Below, piece after piece: positions 36,021 to 44,685 of a stretch of DNA of 64,000 nucleotides. This stretch comes from Saprospiraceae bacterium (GTDB lineage: Bacteria > Bacteroidota > Bacteroidia > Chitinophagales > Saprospiraceae), in the NCBI GenBank assembly GCA_027488135.1, contig JAIYCH010000038.1:17776-81775 (forward strand), read 5' to 3'. The notes under the pieces were generated by a model that was not told the DNA's origin, made no database searches, and saw only the letters and a program-made list of their open reading frames with translations. The position numbers were made by a program, and so were the translations under genes. Position 1 is the stretch's first letter; each line of letters begins with the position of its first letter.

Positions 36021-37019
36021 TTAAACCAAACTATTTTCGACAAGATACTCTGCGATTTGAATGGCATTGGTTGCTGCCCCTTTACGCAAATTATCAGCGG
36101 TAATCCACATATTTAACGTATTAGGTGCTGAATCGTCTCTTCTCAATCTGCCAACAAAAACGCTGTCTTTCCCCTTACTCCATAACGGCATGGGATATTG
36201 GAACGCTGCCGGATCGTCGGAAAGAAAAACACCAGGTGCGTCAGCAAGCCATTGTCTTACTTCGGCGAGATCAAAATCTCTTTCAAAGGTAACGTTCACC
36301 GATTCAGAATGACCCCCTAAAACAGGTACGCGCACAGCGGTGGCGGTCACTTTGATGGTATCATCTCTCATAATTTTTTTCGTTTCCAGCACCAGTTTCA
36401 TTTCCTCCTTCGTGTATCCATTTTCCAAAAATACATCACATTGAGGTATGCAATTTTCAAAAATAGGATAATGGTAAGCCATTTCCTCTGGTTTAGGAAC
36501 AAATCCCTTTTTCTCTAATTGATATTGTTTTACCGCCTTCATACCTGTTCCCGTTATGGACTGATAAGTAGAAACGACAATTCTATTTATTTTAAGTTTT
36601 TTATGCAAGGGTGCTAAAGCGACAACCATCTGTATGGTAGAACAATTTGGATTGGCAATAATCCTATCATTGGGAGTAAGGCTATCGGCATTAATTTCCG
36701 GTACGATTAATTTATGATCAGGATTCATTCTCCAGGCTGAAGAGTTATCTACTACAATGGTACCAACCTCGGCAAATTTCGGTGCCCAAAGAAGAGAGGT
36801 ATCTCCCCCGGCAGAAAAAATAGCTATATCAGGTTTTAATGCAATAGCATCTTCCATAGATACAACGGGATATTCCACACCCCTAAAAGTAACCTGTGTT
36901 CCTACCGATCTGGCGGAAGCTACAGGAATAAATGTCGACACAGGGAAATTTCTTTCTTGTAAAACTTCTAAAACGACATTACCTACTAAACCAGTTACGC
37001 CAACGACTGCTAACTTCAT
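36021..37019 (-). CDS. asd: Aspartate-semialdehyde dehydrogenase
   Basis: NADP-dependent enzyme that reduces aspartyl-4-phosphate to aspartate semialdehyde, the branch point for methionine, threonine, lysine and diaminopimelate. It has 332 residues. The N-terminal Rossmann motif is MKLAVVGVTGLVGNVVLEVL. The catalytic Cys126 lies in NPNCSTIQMV. PVLGGHSESVNV carries the active-site His, and RLRRDDSAPNTLNMWITADN is the conserved C-terminal strand. It is transcribed alone here, 20 kb from the met genes it feeds. Confidence 0.96.
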   Translation of the reverse strand: MKLAVVGVTGLVGNVVLEVLQERNFPVSTFIPVASARSVGTQVTFRGVEYPVVSMEDAIALKPDIAIFSAGGDTSLLWAPKFAEVGTIVVDNSSAWRMNPDHKLIVPEINADSLTPNDRIIANPNCSTIQMVVALAPLHKKLKINRIVVSTYQSITGTGMKAVKQYQLEKKGFVPKPEEMAYHYPIFENCIPQCDVFLENGYTKEEMKLVLETKKIMRDDTIKVTATAVRVPVLGGHSESVNVTFERDFDLAEVRQWLADAPGVFLSDDPAAFQYPMPLWSKGKDSVFVGRLRRDDSAPNTLNMWITADNLRKGAATNAIQIAEYLVENSLV

Positions 37020-37174
37020 GTGTTAATTTTTTATCATTTAAAAAAAGTAGGTTAGGGCAAATTGCTTTTCACGTAAAATGGGCTTGCGGGCTATCCAAAA
37101 AGGAAAGACCTTGCGGCCATCTTAATTAGGGGACAAATATAAACGCATTCTTTTATATCATTAACAAGTATAAC

Positions 37175-39724
37175 ATGAAAGTCCCATCTTTTTTATTTTT
37201 ATTCAGTGTTCAGCTTTTAACGGCCCAATCTATTCCATGGTCAGAAAAATTTGATAATCAATCTATTCCATCTTATTTTGAAGGAAATATATCCAGATTT
37301 ACTATTTTGAATAATAGACTTTATTTGAATCATATTTCACCTGCCCCACAAAATGAATCGCAAATTGTGCGATATGCCCCCATAAAAAATGGGGAACCGC
37401 TATTTTGGGAACTCAATGTTTCCCTAGATTTTACACCATCGCCACAAAATAATCTGAAGATTTATCTGGCTTCCTCTCATCCACATCTCAAAAATGCTGA
37501 AAATGCCTGGTTTTTGCAAGTGGGCGGAGAGACGGGTGACCAGGATAAATTAAGTTTATTTCGTCAGAAAAATAACCAAAGAACCCTTTTAGCGGAGAGT
37601 AAACCTGGTATTTTGGGCGATAAAGCTTTTAATATTTCTTTCCGTGTCCAGTTAGATGAAAAAGGATTATGGCAGGTATTTACAAAAGCTGATAGCTCCC
37701 AAGTTTGGCTCCCCTCCTTTGATTATACTGAAAAAGAGGAGTTAAAAGGTTTCTACACAGGCTTAATGCTCACTTATACCGCAAGTAGAGCTAAACAATT
37801 TAATTTCGATGACTGGAAAATGGAAGGGCTGTTATTAGATTTGACAAAACCGTTGGTAGATAAATGGACATTAAATACCTTGCAACATTTGCAGGTTTAT
37901 TTTTCAAAACCATTGGATATAGCCGCAAATAAAATATTAGATTTTCAGTGTCGCGAAGTTGAAGGAGAAAAAAAAACCATACAATCTATAACTTTAGACA
38001 GCGTCAATCCCTATCTATTGCATATTTATTTTGACGCACTTAAGCCAAATATTATCTACGAATTTCAAGGGAAAGTAACAGATAAAAGTAAAAATGATAA
38101 TCATTTTTCTTTTTATTTCGACAAAAAAACGGGTAGCAGACCGCTTCCAGGTGATTTGTTATTTACGGAAATATTAGCCGCACCATCGAGTGGTAAGCAG
38201 GCTGAGTTTATAGAATTACATAATCCCACAAAGCAATTTTTGCAGCTGGCCAACTCAAAAATAATCGTCAATAAAAGCACTTTGGAATTACCCAACCTTA
38301 TTTTGTCCCCCGGAGAATATTTAGTTTTTCATCACCTAAAAGATAGCCTCTTCTTTAAGGAAGTGAAGCACCCTTTTGGATCATCCAGTTTTCCCTCCTT
38401 ACCCAATGCGGGAGGAATCATAGAATTAACAGACATGGGGGTAACTTTAGACAAGATGACTTACGGGTTATTTCCGTCATGGCAACACTCAGTGACAACG
38501 GGAAAATCGTTGGAAAAAAGAAGCTTATCTCATTTATCAGATTGTTTATTAAACTGGACTTCCTGCTCCAATGACATGGGGCACACCATGGGTTTAGAAA
38601 ATGACGCATTTTCTTTGGCGCTCCCCTTTTTTAACCCTTTGGCAGATCATATTTTTCCGTCCTCGGCAGATACCCTTGAATTTATTGCCCAAGTTCCTTT
38701 AAAATGGCCAGATACTACCGATTTGTCCTTATTTACAAATCAGGGTCTGGAAATTAAGTCTATCGATAAGGGAGCTCAATCAAATGAATGGACGCTCCAT
38801 TTAAAAAAAACCATAGATTCAGGTATTATTTATCCATTTACTGTTTTAAAAGGTCTGAAGAATTGTTTGGGTCAGGAAAACAATCAGCCTCAAGCCATGC
38901 GATTAGCCATTCCTCAAAAGCCTGAGAAAGGGGAAAGAATTTTTATTAATGAAATTTTATTTGATGCCCTACCCTTTCAAAAGCCGTTTGTGGAAATACA
39001 GGCAAATACCAAATATCCTATCGACATGAATTACCTGCACTGGGGTGATCGCAAAGAAGTAAACTTCTCTCAAAGAGTACTATTCCCTTTTGAGCCTTAT
39101 GCCATTACTGAAAATCCTGCTGCATTAATTCAACAGTACGGACCATCGTCGCAAAATCAACGAATCATAGCGGGAAAAACGCCCTTTTTGAACAGATCTC
39201 AAGGAAGCATATCCCTTTTTTATAATGATCTTGAGACCGATATTATCACTTACGATAAAGCCTGGCATTCTCCCTGGTTTACATCAACAACGGGCATTTC
39301 ATTGGAAAGGAAAGGAGCACAAAGTAACGGAAGTAATCAAAGCGGCTGGTTAAGTGCGGCAGGATTTAAAACAGGGGCAAGTCCGGGAAGCGAAAATACC
39401 TCCTTTGGCAAAGAACAAAGTCTTGTAAATGAGGAAGTTAATTTGAATCCTTCAACATTTACACCATACAATCAACTTCAATGCTGTACCATTTCTTCTG
39501 TCAACAGAGGAAGTATCGTAAATATTCGCATTTTTGATTCATTGGGGAATGAGGTTAAATATTTAGTTAAAAATCAAGTACTGGGCAGTAATGATGAAAT
39601 TTGTTGGGATGGAAAACAACAATATGAAGTACCTCTGGCGCAAGGTCACTATATTTGGTGGATAGAATTGTTGAATGCCAATGGCGTAAGAACTATTTTC
39701 AAATTATTAAGCACCTTAGATTGA
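37175..39724 (+). CDS. Secreted lamin-tail-domain protein, T9SS-type
   Basis: Exported surface protein of 849 residues with a short signal peptide (FLFLFSVQLLTAQ). Residues ~20-220 are a jelly-roll-like region. At ~325-430 there is a lamin-tail (LTD) domain: GDLLFTEILAAPSSGKQAEF followed by IELHNPT. A second LTD-like stretch is at ~590-720 (GERIFINEILFDALP). The end (IRIFDSLGNEVKYLV, CWDGKQ, GHYIWWIEL) is a FlgD-Ig-like terminal domain of the kind used for T9SS cargo. Function unknown; LTD proteins of this layout often accompany nucleases or adhesins, but no catalytic site is seen. The dgkA start lies one base after its stop. Confidence 0.83.
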   Translation: MKVPSFLFLFSVQLLTAQSIPWSEKFDNQSIPSYFEGNISRFTILNNRLYLNHISPAPQNESQIVRYAPIKNGEPLFWELNVSLDFTPSPQNNLKIYLASSHPHLKNAENAWFLQVGGETGDQDKLSLFRQKNNQRTLLAESKPGILGDKAFNISFRVQLDEKGLWQVFTKADSSQVWLPSFDYTEKEELKGFYTGLMLTYTASRAKQFNFDDWKMEGLLLDLTKPLVDKWTLNTLQHLQVYFSKPLDIAANKILDFQCREVEGEKKTIQSITLDSVNPYLLHIYFDALKPNIIYEFQGKVTDKSKNDNHFSFYFDKKTGSRPLPGDLLFTEILAAPSSGKQAEFIELHNPTKQFLQLANSKIIVNKSTLELPNLILSPGEYLVFHHLKDSLFFKEVKHPFGSSSFPSLPNAGGIIELTDMGVTLDKMTYGLFPSWQHSVTTGKSLEKRSLSHLSDCLLNWTSCSNDMGHTMGLENDAFSLALPFFNPLADHIFPSSADTLEFIAQVPLKWPDTTDLSLFTNQGLEIKSIDKGAQSNEWTLHLKKTIDSGIIYPFTVLKGLKNCLGQENNQPQAMRLAIPQKPEKGERIFINEILFDALPFQKPFVEIQANTKYPIDMNYLHWGDRKEVNFSQRVLFPFEPYAITENPAALIQQYGPSSQNQRIIAGKTPFLNRSQGSISLFYNDLETDIITYDKAWHSPWFTSTTGISLERKGAQSNGSNQSGWLSAAGFKTGASPGSENTSFGKEQSLVNEEVNLNPSTFTPYNQLQCCTISSVNRGSIVNIRIFDSLGNEVKYLVKNQVLGSNDEICWDGKQQYEVPLAQGHYIWWIELLNANGVRTIFKLLSTLD

Positions 39725-39725
39725 C

Positions 39726-40091
39726 ATGAAAAAATTTATTGACAGTATGGGTTACGCATTAAATGGTATAAAACTATTATTTGTGGGTCAAAGTAATATA
39801 AAAATTCAAGGGGTTATAGGTATTCTGGTCTGTTTATTGGGTTGGATTATAACCCTATCGACCTTAGAATGGATGATTGTTCTTTTTTGTATTGGATGGG
39901 TAATCTCGGCAGAAAGTTTCAACACCGCCATAGAATATGTGGTGGATTTTATTTCCCCTGATTATCACATAAAAGCGGGACAAATAAAAGATTTATCGGC
40001 CGGAGGGGTTTTAATAATATCTATAACAAGCAGTATAATAGGTATTATTATTTTTCTCCCAAAATGCATTAAGTTGTTTTTGGCCAGCTAA
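39726..40091 (+). CDS. dgkA: Diacylglycerol/undecaprenol kinase
   Basis: Small integral-membrane kinase of 121 residues with three transmembrane helices. Signatures are the N-terminal amphipathic stretch ALNGIKLLFVGQSNIKIQ and the catalytic core SAESFNTAIEYVVDFIS followed by KAGQIKDLSAGGVL (Glu, Asn and Asp of the DgkA active site). In many non-proteobacteria the substrate is undecaprenol rather than diacylglycerol. It is unrelated to the YegS-type kinase at 10857-12614. Coupled to the preceding gene by a one-base gap. Confidence 0.92.
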   Translation: MKKFIDSMGYALNGIKLLFVGQSNIKIQGVIGILVCLLGWIITLSTLEWMIVLFCIGWVISAESFNTAIEYVVDFISPDYHIKAGQIKDLSAGGVLIISITSSIIGIIIFLPKCIKLFLAS

Positions 40092-40114
40092 AAATTTAAT
40101 ATATTTGCAAAAAA

Positions 40115-40143
40115 AAAGCCGGAAGGTGGATCCAACCGGCTTT
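40115..40143 (-). terminator. Terminator oriented to the minus strand
   Basis: AAAGCCGG pairs with CCGGCTTT around 13 bases; read on the minus strand it is followed by nine T. This suggests a minus-strand transcript ends here, although no large gene lies just upstream of it on that strand. Confidence 0.75.
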
Positions 40144-40182
40144 GAAAAGAGCTTTGAGAGGCTATCTACATACCATATAACG

Positions 40183-40266
40183 TCACATTTGACGATACAG
40201 AGTCTGATACAATTTATTGGGTGGATTGAACCACCGGAGGAAGGATTTCATGAACTCGTTTGTCAT
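40183..40266 (-). CDS. Possible 27-residue small protein gene
   Basis: A short minus-strand frame (ATG at 40266, TGA at 40183) encodes a basic, aromatic-rich peptide starting MTNEFMKSFLRWFNP. Forty bases further on the minus strand lies a strong terminator (40115-40143), so the locus has the layout of a small independent transcript. An overlapping second frame also gives a 21-residue peptide (ATG at 40287-40277 region), so the coding frame is uncertain. The rest of the 40092-40470 gap is very AT-rich with nothing else to name. No homology is claimed. Confidence 0.3.
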   Translation of the reverse strand: MTNEFMKSFLRWFNPPNKLYQTLYRQM

Positions 40267-40470
40267 TATTTCCTTTCATGATTCAAATATGAGGGTAATT
40301 ACCAAGCAGAATAAGTACAATTTTACTAATTACTGAATTTTAAAAATACAAATAAAAAAACATAAAACACTAAAATACAACAAGTTAAAATAAAAATAAC
40401 ATACAAAAAGTAATATTTATACTCTATTAAATTGATATTTTATTATATATTTTTTTTAATCTAAAGAGAT

Positions 40471-40923
40471 TTACAGAGAGAATTCATCACTGGTTGTCAA
40501 TATTTCCCAGGTATGGTCTGCAAAAAGCTTTACGGTTGCTTGAAAGAAATAAGGAGGATTTGCTCCCCATTCTTCGGGAGCTATCATAGAAAGGACATAA
40601 GCCCCATTCTTTTTTGCGTATAAATGATAGACGAAACCGACGAGGGGCTGGAAAGCCATTTCCGCCTCATAAATTTTTTCAGAAATGAATACCCTTTTTC
40701 TGATGTCATCAGCTTGTTTAGCAAGGAGTTCAATTTGTTTTCTAAGTTGTCCCAGCTGAATATCTGTCTGTTGATACATAGAAGTAACGGCTCTGCCTTT
40801 GATTCTTCCTTTATCAATTGGCTTAATCACTACGCCGCCTACGGAATGAGAATAAGGTAGCAGGTGTGGTTCCAATGCTACCTTATCTATATCTATAGGA
40901 TTTATAAATTCTTCCTTTTCCAT
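40471..40923 (-). CDS. DUF2452 family protein
   Basis: A 150-residue soluble protein matching the DUF2452 family: FINPIDIDKVALEPHLLPYS near the start, IKPIDKGRIKGRAVTSMYQQ, a central helix (QLGQLRKQIELLAKQADDIRKR) and the closing FQPLVGFVYHLYAKKNGAYV. The family is widespread in Bacteroidota without known function. Downstream of the coiled-coil membrane protein gene on the same strand, 51 bases apart. Confidence 0.85.
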   Translation of the reverse strand: MEKEEFINPIDIDKVALEPHLLPYSHSVGGVVIKPIDKGRIKGRAVTSMYQQTDIQLGQLRKQIELLAKQADDIRKRVFISEKIYEAEMAFQPLVGFVYHLYAKKNGAYVLSMIAPEEWGANPPYFFQATVKLFADHTWEILTTSDEFSL

Positions 40924-40974
40924 TTATTTTTTAACCATCAACAAAAGAGGGCTAAGTAAGTTTAACAAAGCCAA

Positions 40975-41964
40975 TTATTTCAGTAAAAAGCTTGATGAAC
41001 CTGCGAGGTAGGCTTTATTATAGATTTCCAATTTATAGGTACCTGGAGAAAGCAAGGAAGAAGGTTCCCAGTTAAAACAGGAATTTTGGGTACCGTTAAT
41101 GGTTTGAATCTCTTTTGTTTCGAAAGTATATTGAATTTCGTCACCGGTTTCAGGATGATTAAAAACGCTGATATTGGTATTAAGGGAAACGGTTTCACCA
41201 CGAGGAGAAATCACTCGAATTATAAATTTTTCTCCATTACCTGAAGCAGAAGGATTAGGCAAAGGAACAAAACAAATTTCCAATAAATTGACATTATCAG
41301 CATTTTTCCGACTCACATTTTTACCATTATCTTTTTTCTGCAGTGTTTTAACACTAATCTTATCAGCCTTAATCATGGACGCTTTGTCCACTTTTTTTGC
41401 CAAACTACTTTTTTCTTTTTCCAATTTTGATTTCTCCACCGTCAGATCTCTGGTCACAGAGGTAAGATAATCATTTGCCTGTTTTGATTCATCCAATCTG
41501 CTATTCAAGGTTTGGTTAATAGAATCCTGTCTGTTTTTTTCAGCTAAAAGTGATTCTTTTTCCAAGGCCCACCGTTCTCTCTCTTCCTTAAAGAAAGCAA
41601 TTTGTTCATTTAGCTTACTAATCTCAGCTTTTGCTTTATCTAAAGAACTGGATCTTTTAAGCAAGCCAACGATTCTATTCTTCTGGCCTGTTAATTCAAG
41701 TTTCTGGTTATCAATCAATTGATTTAAGGCTTCATTCTCCCCTCTGAGACTTTCCAAATCAGCAAGTGCCTCTTCGTATTGTAATTCTAATTCTTTCTTG
41801 AGCTGGATGGTTTCGTCAAGCTCTGTTTTAACCTCTTGATTTTCTGTGGTTAATTCTTGTTTGTTATTAAACAGATAGGCAATGACCCCAATAAGAATGG
41901 CGATAACGACTGCGGCTAGAATGAGTAAATTTTTTGAACTCGAAGAAGATGGTTGGTTGTTCAT
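40975..41964 (-). CDS. Membrane-anchored coiled-coil protein, function unknown
   Basis: A 329-residue protein from the Met at 41964; an upstream in-frame Met at 42036 would overlap the divergent exonuclease gene and place 24 extra residues before the anchor. A Ser-rich start is followed by one transmembrane helix (LLILAAVVIAILIGVIAYLF). Residues ~35-215 form a continuous coiled coil (many Glu/Lys/Leu heptads), and ~225-329 form a beta-rich C-terminal domain (FVPLPNPSASGNGEKFIIRV, SPGTYKLEIYNKAYLAGSSS). Similar layouts occur across Saprospiria-like genomes. The coiled coil and C-terminal domain are probably periplasmic. No enzymatic motif. Confidence 0.8.
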   Translation of the reverse strand: MNNQPSSSSSKNLLILAAVVIAILIGVIAYLFNNKQELTTENQEVKTELDETIQLKKELELQYEEALADLESLRGENEALNQLIDNQKLELTGQKNRIVGLLKRSSSLDKAKAEISKLNEQIAFFKEERERWALEKESLLAEKNRQDSINQTLNSRLDESKQANDYLTSVTRDLTVEKSKLEKEKSSLAKKVDKASMIKADKISVKTLQKKDNGKNVSRKNADNVNLLEICFVPLPNPSASGNGEKFIIRVISPRGETVSLNTNISVFNHPETGDEIQYTFETKEIQTINGTQNSCFNWEPSSLLSPGTYKLEIYNKAYLAGSSSFLLK

Positions 41965-42043
41965 GGGATAAACATTTTTAGTGAAAATAAAGTATCTTAG
42001 CGTAGAAGAACAATTAAACAAGTTTGTAAAATACAACTCTTTT

Positions 42044-42793
42044 ATGTCTAAATCGTTTGAAGTAGGAAAAATATTGTTTTTTGATATTGAAACTGTGAGT
42101 TTAACTTCAAATTACCCGGAACTTTCCCCTTCCCTACAAGAATTATGGCAGCGCAAAGCTAAATCTTTTTATCCAAATAATGAGGAAGAGCTGACGGTAG
42201 AACAGCTGCAGGAAAGTTTTAGAAACAAAGCGGCTATTTTTGCTGAATTCGGTAAAATCGTTTGCATTTCCATGGGCATTGCTTATTGGGATAAAGAAGT
42301 AGGTCAATATAAAATACGATTAAAATCATTTGCCCAGGCATCAGAGGAAGAATTGCTCAAATCCTTTTGTGAACTTTTGAATAAGCATTATTCAAACCCC
42401 TTAATCAATGCCTTAGCAGGACACAATATCAAAGAATTTGATATCCCGTATATCTGCCGCAGATTAATTATAAACCGTCTTGGTTTACCTGAAATATTAA
42501 AGATTAGCGGTAAAAAACCCTGGGAATTGAATTACTTCCTGGACACCATGGAAATGTGGAAATTTGGTGACTGGAAAAGCTATACTTCATTAAAATTACT
42601 AACGGCTATTTTTGACATTCCATCTCCAAAAGACGACATTGATGGAAGTCAGGTGGGTCAGGTTTATTGGGAGGAAAATGACTTGATGAGAATTTCCCGA
42701 TATTGCGAAAAAGATGTATTGGCTACCATGCTGGTGTATGACAGACTTTCAGGAGATAACTTGTTTAATGATGAAAATATCCTGGTAGATTAG
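42044..42793 (+). CDS. 3'-5' exonuclease, PolB-like (DNA_pol_B_exo2)
   Basis: RNase H-fold DEDD exonuclease of 249 residues. The ATG at 42044 gives MSKSFEVGKILFFDIETVSL; the longer frame would need a GTG and overlap the neighbouring gene. Acidic motifs are FFDIETV (Asp and Glu), AGHNIKEFDIPYICRRL (Exo II) and RYCEKDVLATMLVY (Exo III with YCxxD). This is the stand-alone predicted PolB-like exonuclease family, presumably acting on DNA or RNA ends; the substrate is not known. Its stop overlaps the stop of the convergent gene by 3 bases. Confidence 0.87.
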   Translation: MSKSFEVGKILFFDIETVSLTSNYPELSPSLQELWQRKAKSFYPNNEEELTVEQLQESFRNKAAIFAEFGKIVCISMGIAYWDKEVGQYKIRLKSFAQASEEELLKSFCELLNKHYSNPLINALAGHNIKEFDIPYICRRLIINRLGLPEILKISGKKPWELNYFLDTMEMWKFGDWKSYTSLKLLTAIFDIPSPKDDIDGSQVGQVYWEENDLMRISRYCEKDVLATMLVYDRLSGDNLFNDENILVD

Positions 42794-44244
42794 GGTAAAT
42801 TAATAGAAGCACACTCTTCCTCTAACCAAAATTTATTGATTATATTTTCTGTATTATTGATTTGCTCCAGGAGCGATTTTAACTGAGAGGTTGCTTTATT
42901 GGTATCTAAAAATTCTATCTGGTGTTTTATCATCACCATTTTTTTGGTGAATCTCAGGAAATTGGTATATCCCTTTTTTTGATCCGTATTAATGTGCGTA
43001 TTTCTCATGATATATATCCGGAAAGTATCTAGCAAAGAGAGAAGAGCATCTGTGTCTCGTTTGGCATGATAGGTTCTAATCATTAAAAACGATGTATTCA
43101 AGTGATAGGTAATATCAGTAAATTGAACCCGAATAAGCGCTGAAATAGCCTCATCAAACATTTTTTTATGATAATATAAGTTCCCAAGGTTATAGAGATA
43201 AGCGTTATCTCTGCGATGTGCGGGCAAAAAATCTTTAAATTCCTGAATAAAGTTTTCTGTCCAGGCAAATTCCTTTAAACTACAACCCAGGGTAGTTATG
43301 TTTTTATAATCCCACTCATTGATAATACCATTATTGAGTAAATCGCCCCCTGCCAGGCCCTTTTGATAAAGTTCGAATAACTCTCGCTGATAGGCCTTAT
43401 CCCCTTTATTTATTTTTGATATACAATAATTATAGGAAAAACTGTATAAATCTTGCCTGTCTTGAGGAGACAAATTGAGATCCAGATTACCCAGCATATC
43501 TTTTAATGCAAGGTAATATTGAGGATTACTATCGTCTTGTAAGCTTTTAAGAATAGTGTAGTATAAGGCAATTACCTTATTTTGAATTAAGATATCAGGA
43601 TGATTTTCAATAAAAAGTAAGAGTTCTGTCAACAAACCAAAATCATAATTGGCATTCACCAATATTTTGTGTGCGGTAAGGTGGCATACATTACGTAATT
43701 TTTCTTCCAGATAATAAGCGTCCAGATAATGTAACATTCGTTGCATAGTATCGGACTTGGACCTATCAACAAATTGACCACCATAATAACCCATTAGATA
43801 ATTTAACCGGTACTTAGCGTAGGTAAGTTCTGTTTTTTGCACTACCTCGCTTTCAAATTTTTTTTCCAGTTGCTTCGCTCTATTGGTTAGTAGTTCGAAC
43901 TGATTTCTTTTATAGGCCCATTCCATGGCGAATATTTCTTCTACATTTTCTTTACATTCGTATTGTTGCAGCGCTAAAAACCGGAGCAGTAATTTTTTTA
44001 AACCTGACATCAGGTTGTGTATTTTTTGTTCGTCGTAAGGATCTTTAGGAAACAATTTTTTGAAAATTTTTTCCTTTTCCAGCAACTCCAACTTACCTAT
44101 TTGAAGTTGTTTGAGAACAATTTCGAGAAATTCAGTCGTTTTTTTGTGCAAATTGTAATAGGGAGATGAGACAAACAAGCTAAATTGCTCTCTTTCCCTG
44201 GTATTTAGTTCAACGATTGTTTTAATTAAACGACTTTGTTCCAA
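42790..44244 (-). CDS. Large alpha-helical protein, function unknown
   Basis: A 484-residue soluble protein, rich in Leu, Tyr, Lys and Glu. Helices run throughout, with spacing reminiscent of TPR-like solenoids (AYLYNLGNLYYHKKMFDEAI near residue 350, then ISALIRVQF). The start (SRLIKTIVELNTREREQFSL) and the segment LFPKDPYDEQKIHNLMSGL look conserved in kind, but I cannot name a family. No signal peptide and no catalytic motif. Monocistronic, divergent from the candidate ncRNA/lepB region. It might be a protein-protein interaction scaffold (inference). Confidence 0.78.
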   Translation of the reverse strand: MEQSRLIKTIVELNTREREQFSLFVSSPYYNLHKKTTEFLEIVLKQLQIGKLELLEKEKIFKKLFPKDPYDEQKIHNLMSGLKKLLLRFLALQQYECKENVEEIFAMEWAYKRNQFELLTNRAKQLEKKFESEVVQKTELTYAKYRLNYLMGYYGGQFVDRSKSDTMQRMLHYLDAYYLEEKLRNVCHLTAHKILVNANYDFGLLTELLLFIENHPDILIQNKVIALYYTILKSLQDDSNPQYYLALKDMLGNLDLNLSPQDRQDLYSFSYNYCISKINKGDKAYQRELFELYQKGLAGGDLLNNGIINEWDYKNITTLGCSLKEFAWTENFIQEFKDFLPAHRRDNAYLYNLGNLYYHKKMFDEAISALIRVQFTDITYHLNTSFLMIRTYHAKRDTDALLSLLDTFRIYIMRNTHINTDQKKGYTNFLRFTKKMVMIKHQIEFLDTNKATSQLKSLLEQINNTENIINKFWLEEECASINLP

Positions 44245-44379
44245 AAGTTTTTAAAATTAAATACTGAAATAAACAAATAATAATTTTACAAATATATCAA
44301 TATTAAGCATATATCTTTTACTAAGGAAGAATTATTACTCAAGAAATCAAAAAAAATATAAATTGTAAAGAAAACGTTA

Positions 44380-44387
44380 TAATTTTG
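44380..44387 (+). promoter_or_regulatory. -7 box ahead of the candidate ncRNA
   Basis: TAATTTTG fits TAnnTTTG. A TTG at 44363-44365 is 14 bases upstream, closer than the usual ~20, so the promoter is plausible but not canonical. The predicted start is near 44394. Confidence 0.45.
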
Positions 44388-44393
44388 TCTTTG

Positions 44394-44595
44394 ATTAAAT
44401 GCAAAGAACCTCATGAACATATAAAGGTATTTTTCAGACGAACATTTTTAGCCTATCAACACAACACCTGTCGGGGTTTCTTAAGAGAAAATTAGGTCCC
44501 TAAACTGGGTTTTTAAAGGCTGTTTTGTTCTACACTTAACAGAGTATAATCTCCCATTAGGAGCAGTTCCGGTTTCGGCAGCTGCTCTTTTTTTT
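44394..44595 (+). ncRNA. Candidate ~200-nt structured ncRNA (6S-like layout, family not established)
   Basis: The 440-base gap between the helical protein gene and lepB has a promoter-like box, ~200 bases without a meaningful frame, and a strong terminator. Within it, GAAC (44440-44443) and AGCC (44450-44453) pair with GTTC (44527-44530) and GGCT (44518-44521), leaving a symmetric U-rich internal loop. Inside, TTTCT-TAAG-AGAAA and CCC-TAAACT-GGG form small hairpins. Size, terminator and long irregular helix resemble 6S RNA, but I cannot confirm the family. It lacks a tRNA-like end and the GGAA-type SRP loop, so it is not tmRNA or SRP RNA. Confidence 0.5.
44561..44595 (+). terminator. Intrinsic terminator of the candidate ncRNA
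   Basis: GAGCAG pairs with CTGCTC, with an inner CCG/CGG pair around GTTT, followed by eight T. No protein gene precedes it on the plus strand, which is why a non-coding transcript is inferred. Confidence 0.85.
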
Positions 44596-44631
44596 AAAAT
44601 GCTAATCTTAACATATCCCTCATCGAATATA

Positions 44632-44663
44632 TTTGTCCAATCAATATAGTATTTGTATATTTG
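44632..44663 (+). promoter_or_regulatory. Canonical Bacteroidota promoter of lepB
   Basis: TTTG (44632-44635), a 20-base spacer and TATATTTG (44656-44663) give an exact match to the phylum's -33/-7 pattern, 22 bases before the lepB ATG. Confidence 0.8.
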
Positions 44664-44685
44664 GCGTTTAAAAAAAATTAAGCTA

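Noticed and set aside
40100..40107. TATATTTG as a plus-strand promoter after dgkA
   Set aside because: It would start a transcript directly into the hairpin at 40115-40143, leaving a product of about 30 bases.
44394..44595. Assignment as tmRNA, SRP RNA or RNase P RNA
   Set aside because: There is no tRNA-like 3' end or tag frame, no GGAA-capped SRP helix, and no RNase P core sequence. Only the general 6S-like layout remains possible.
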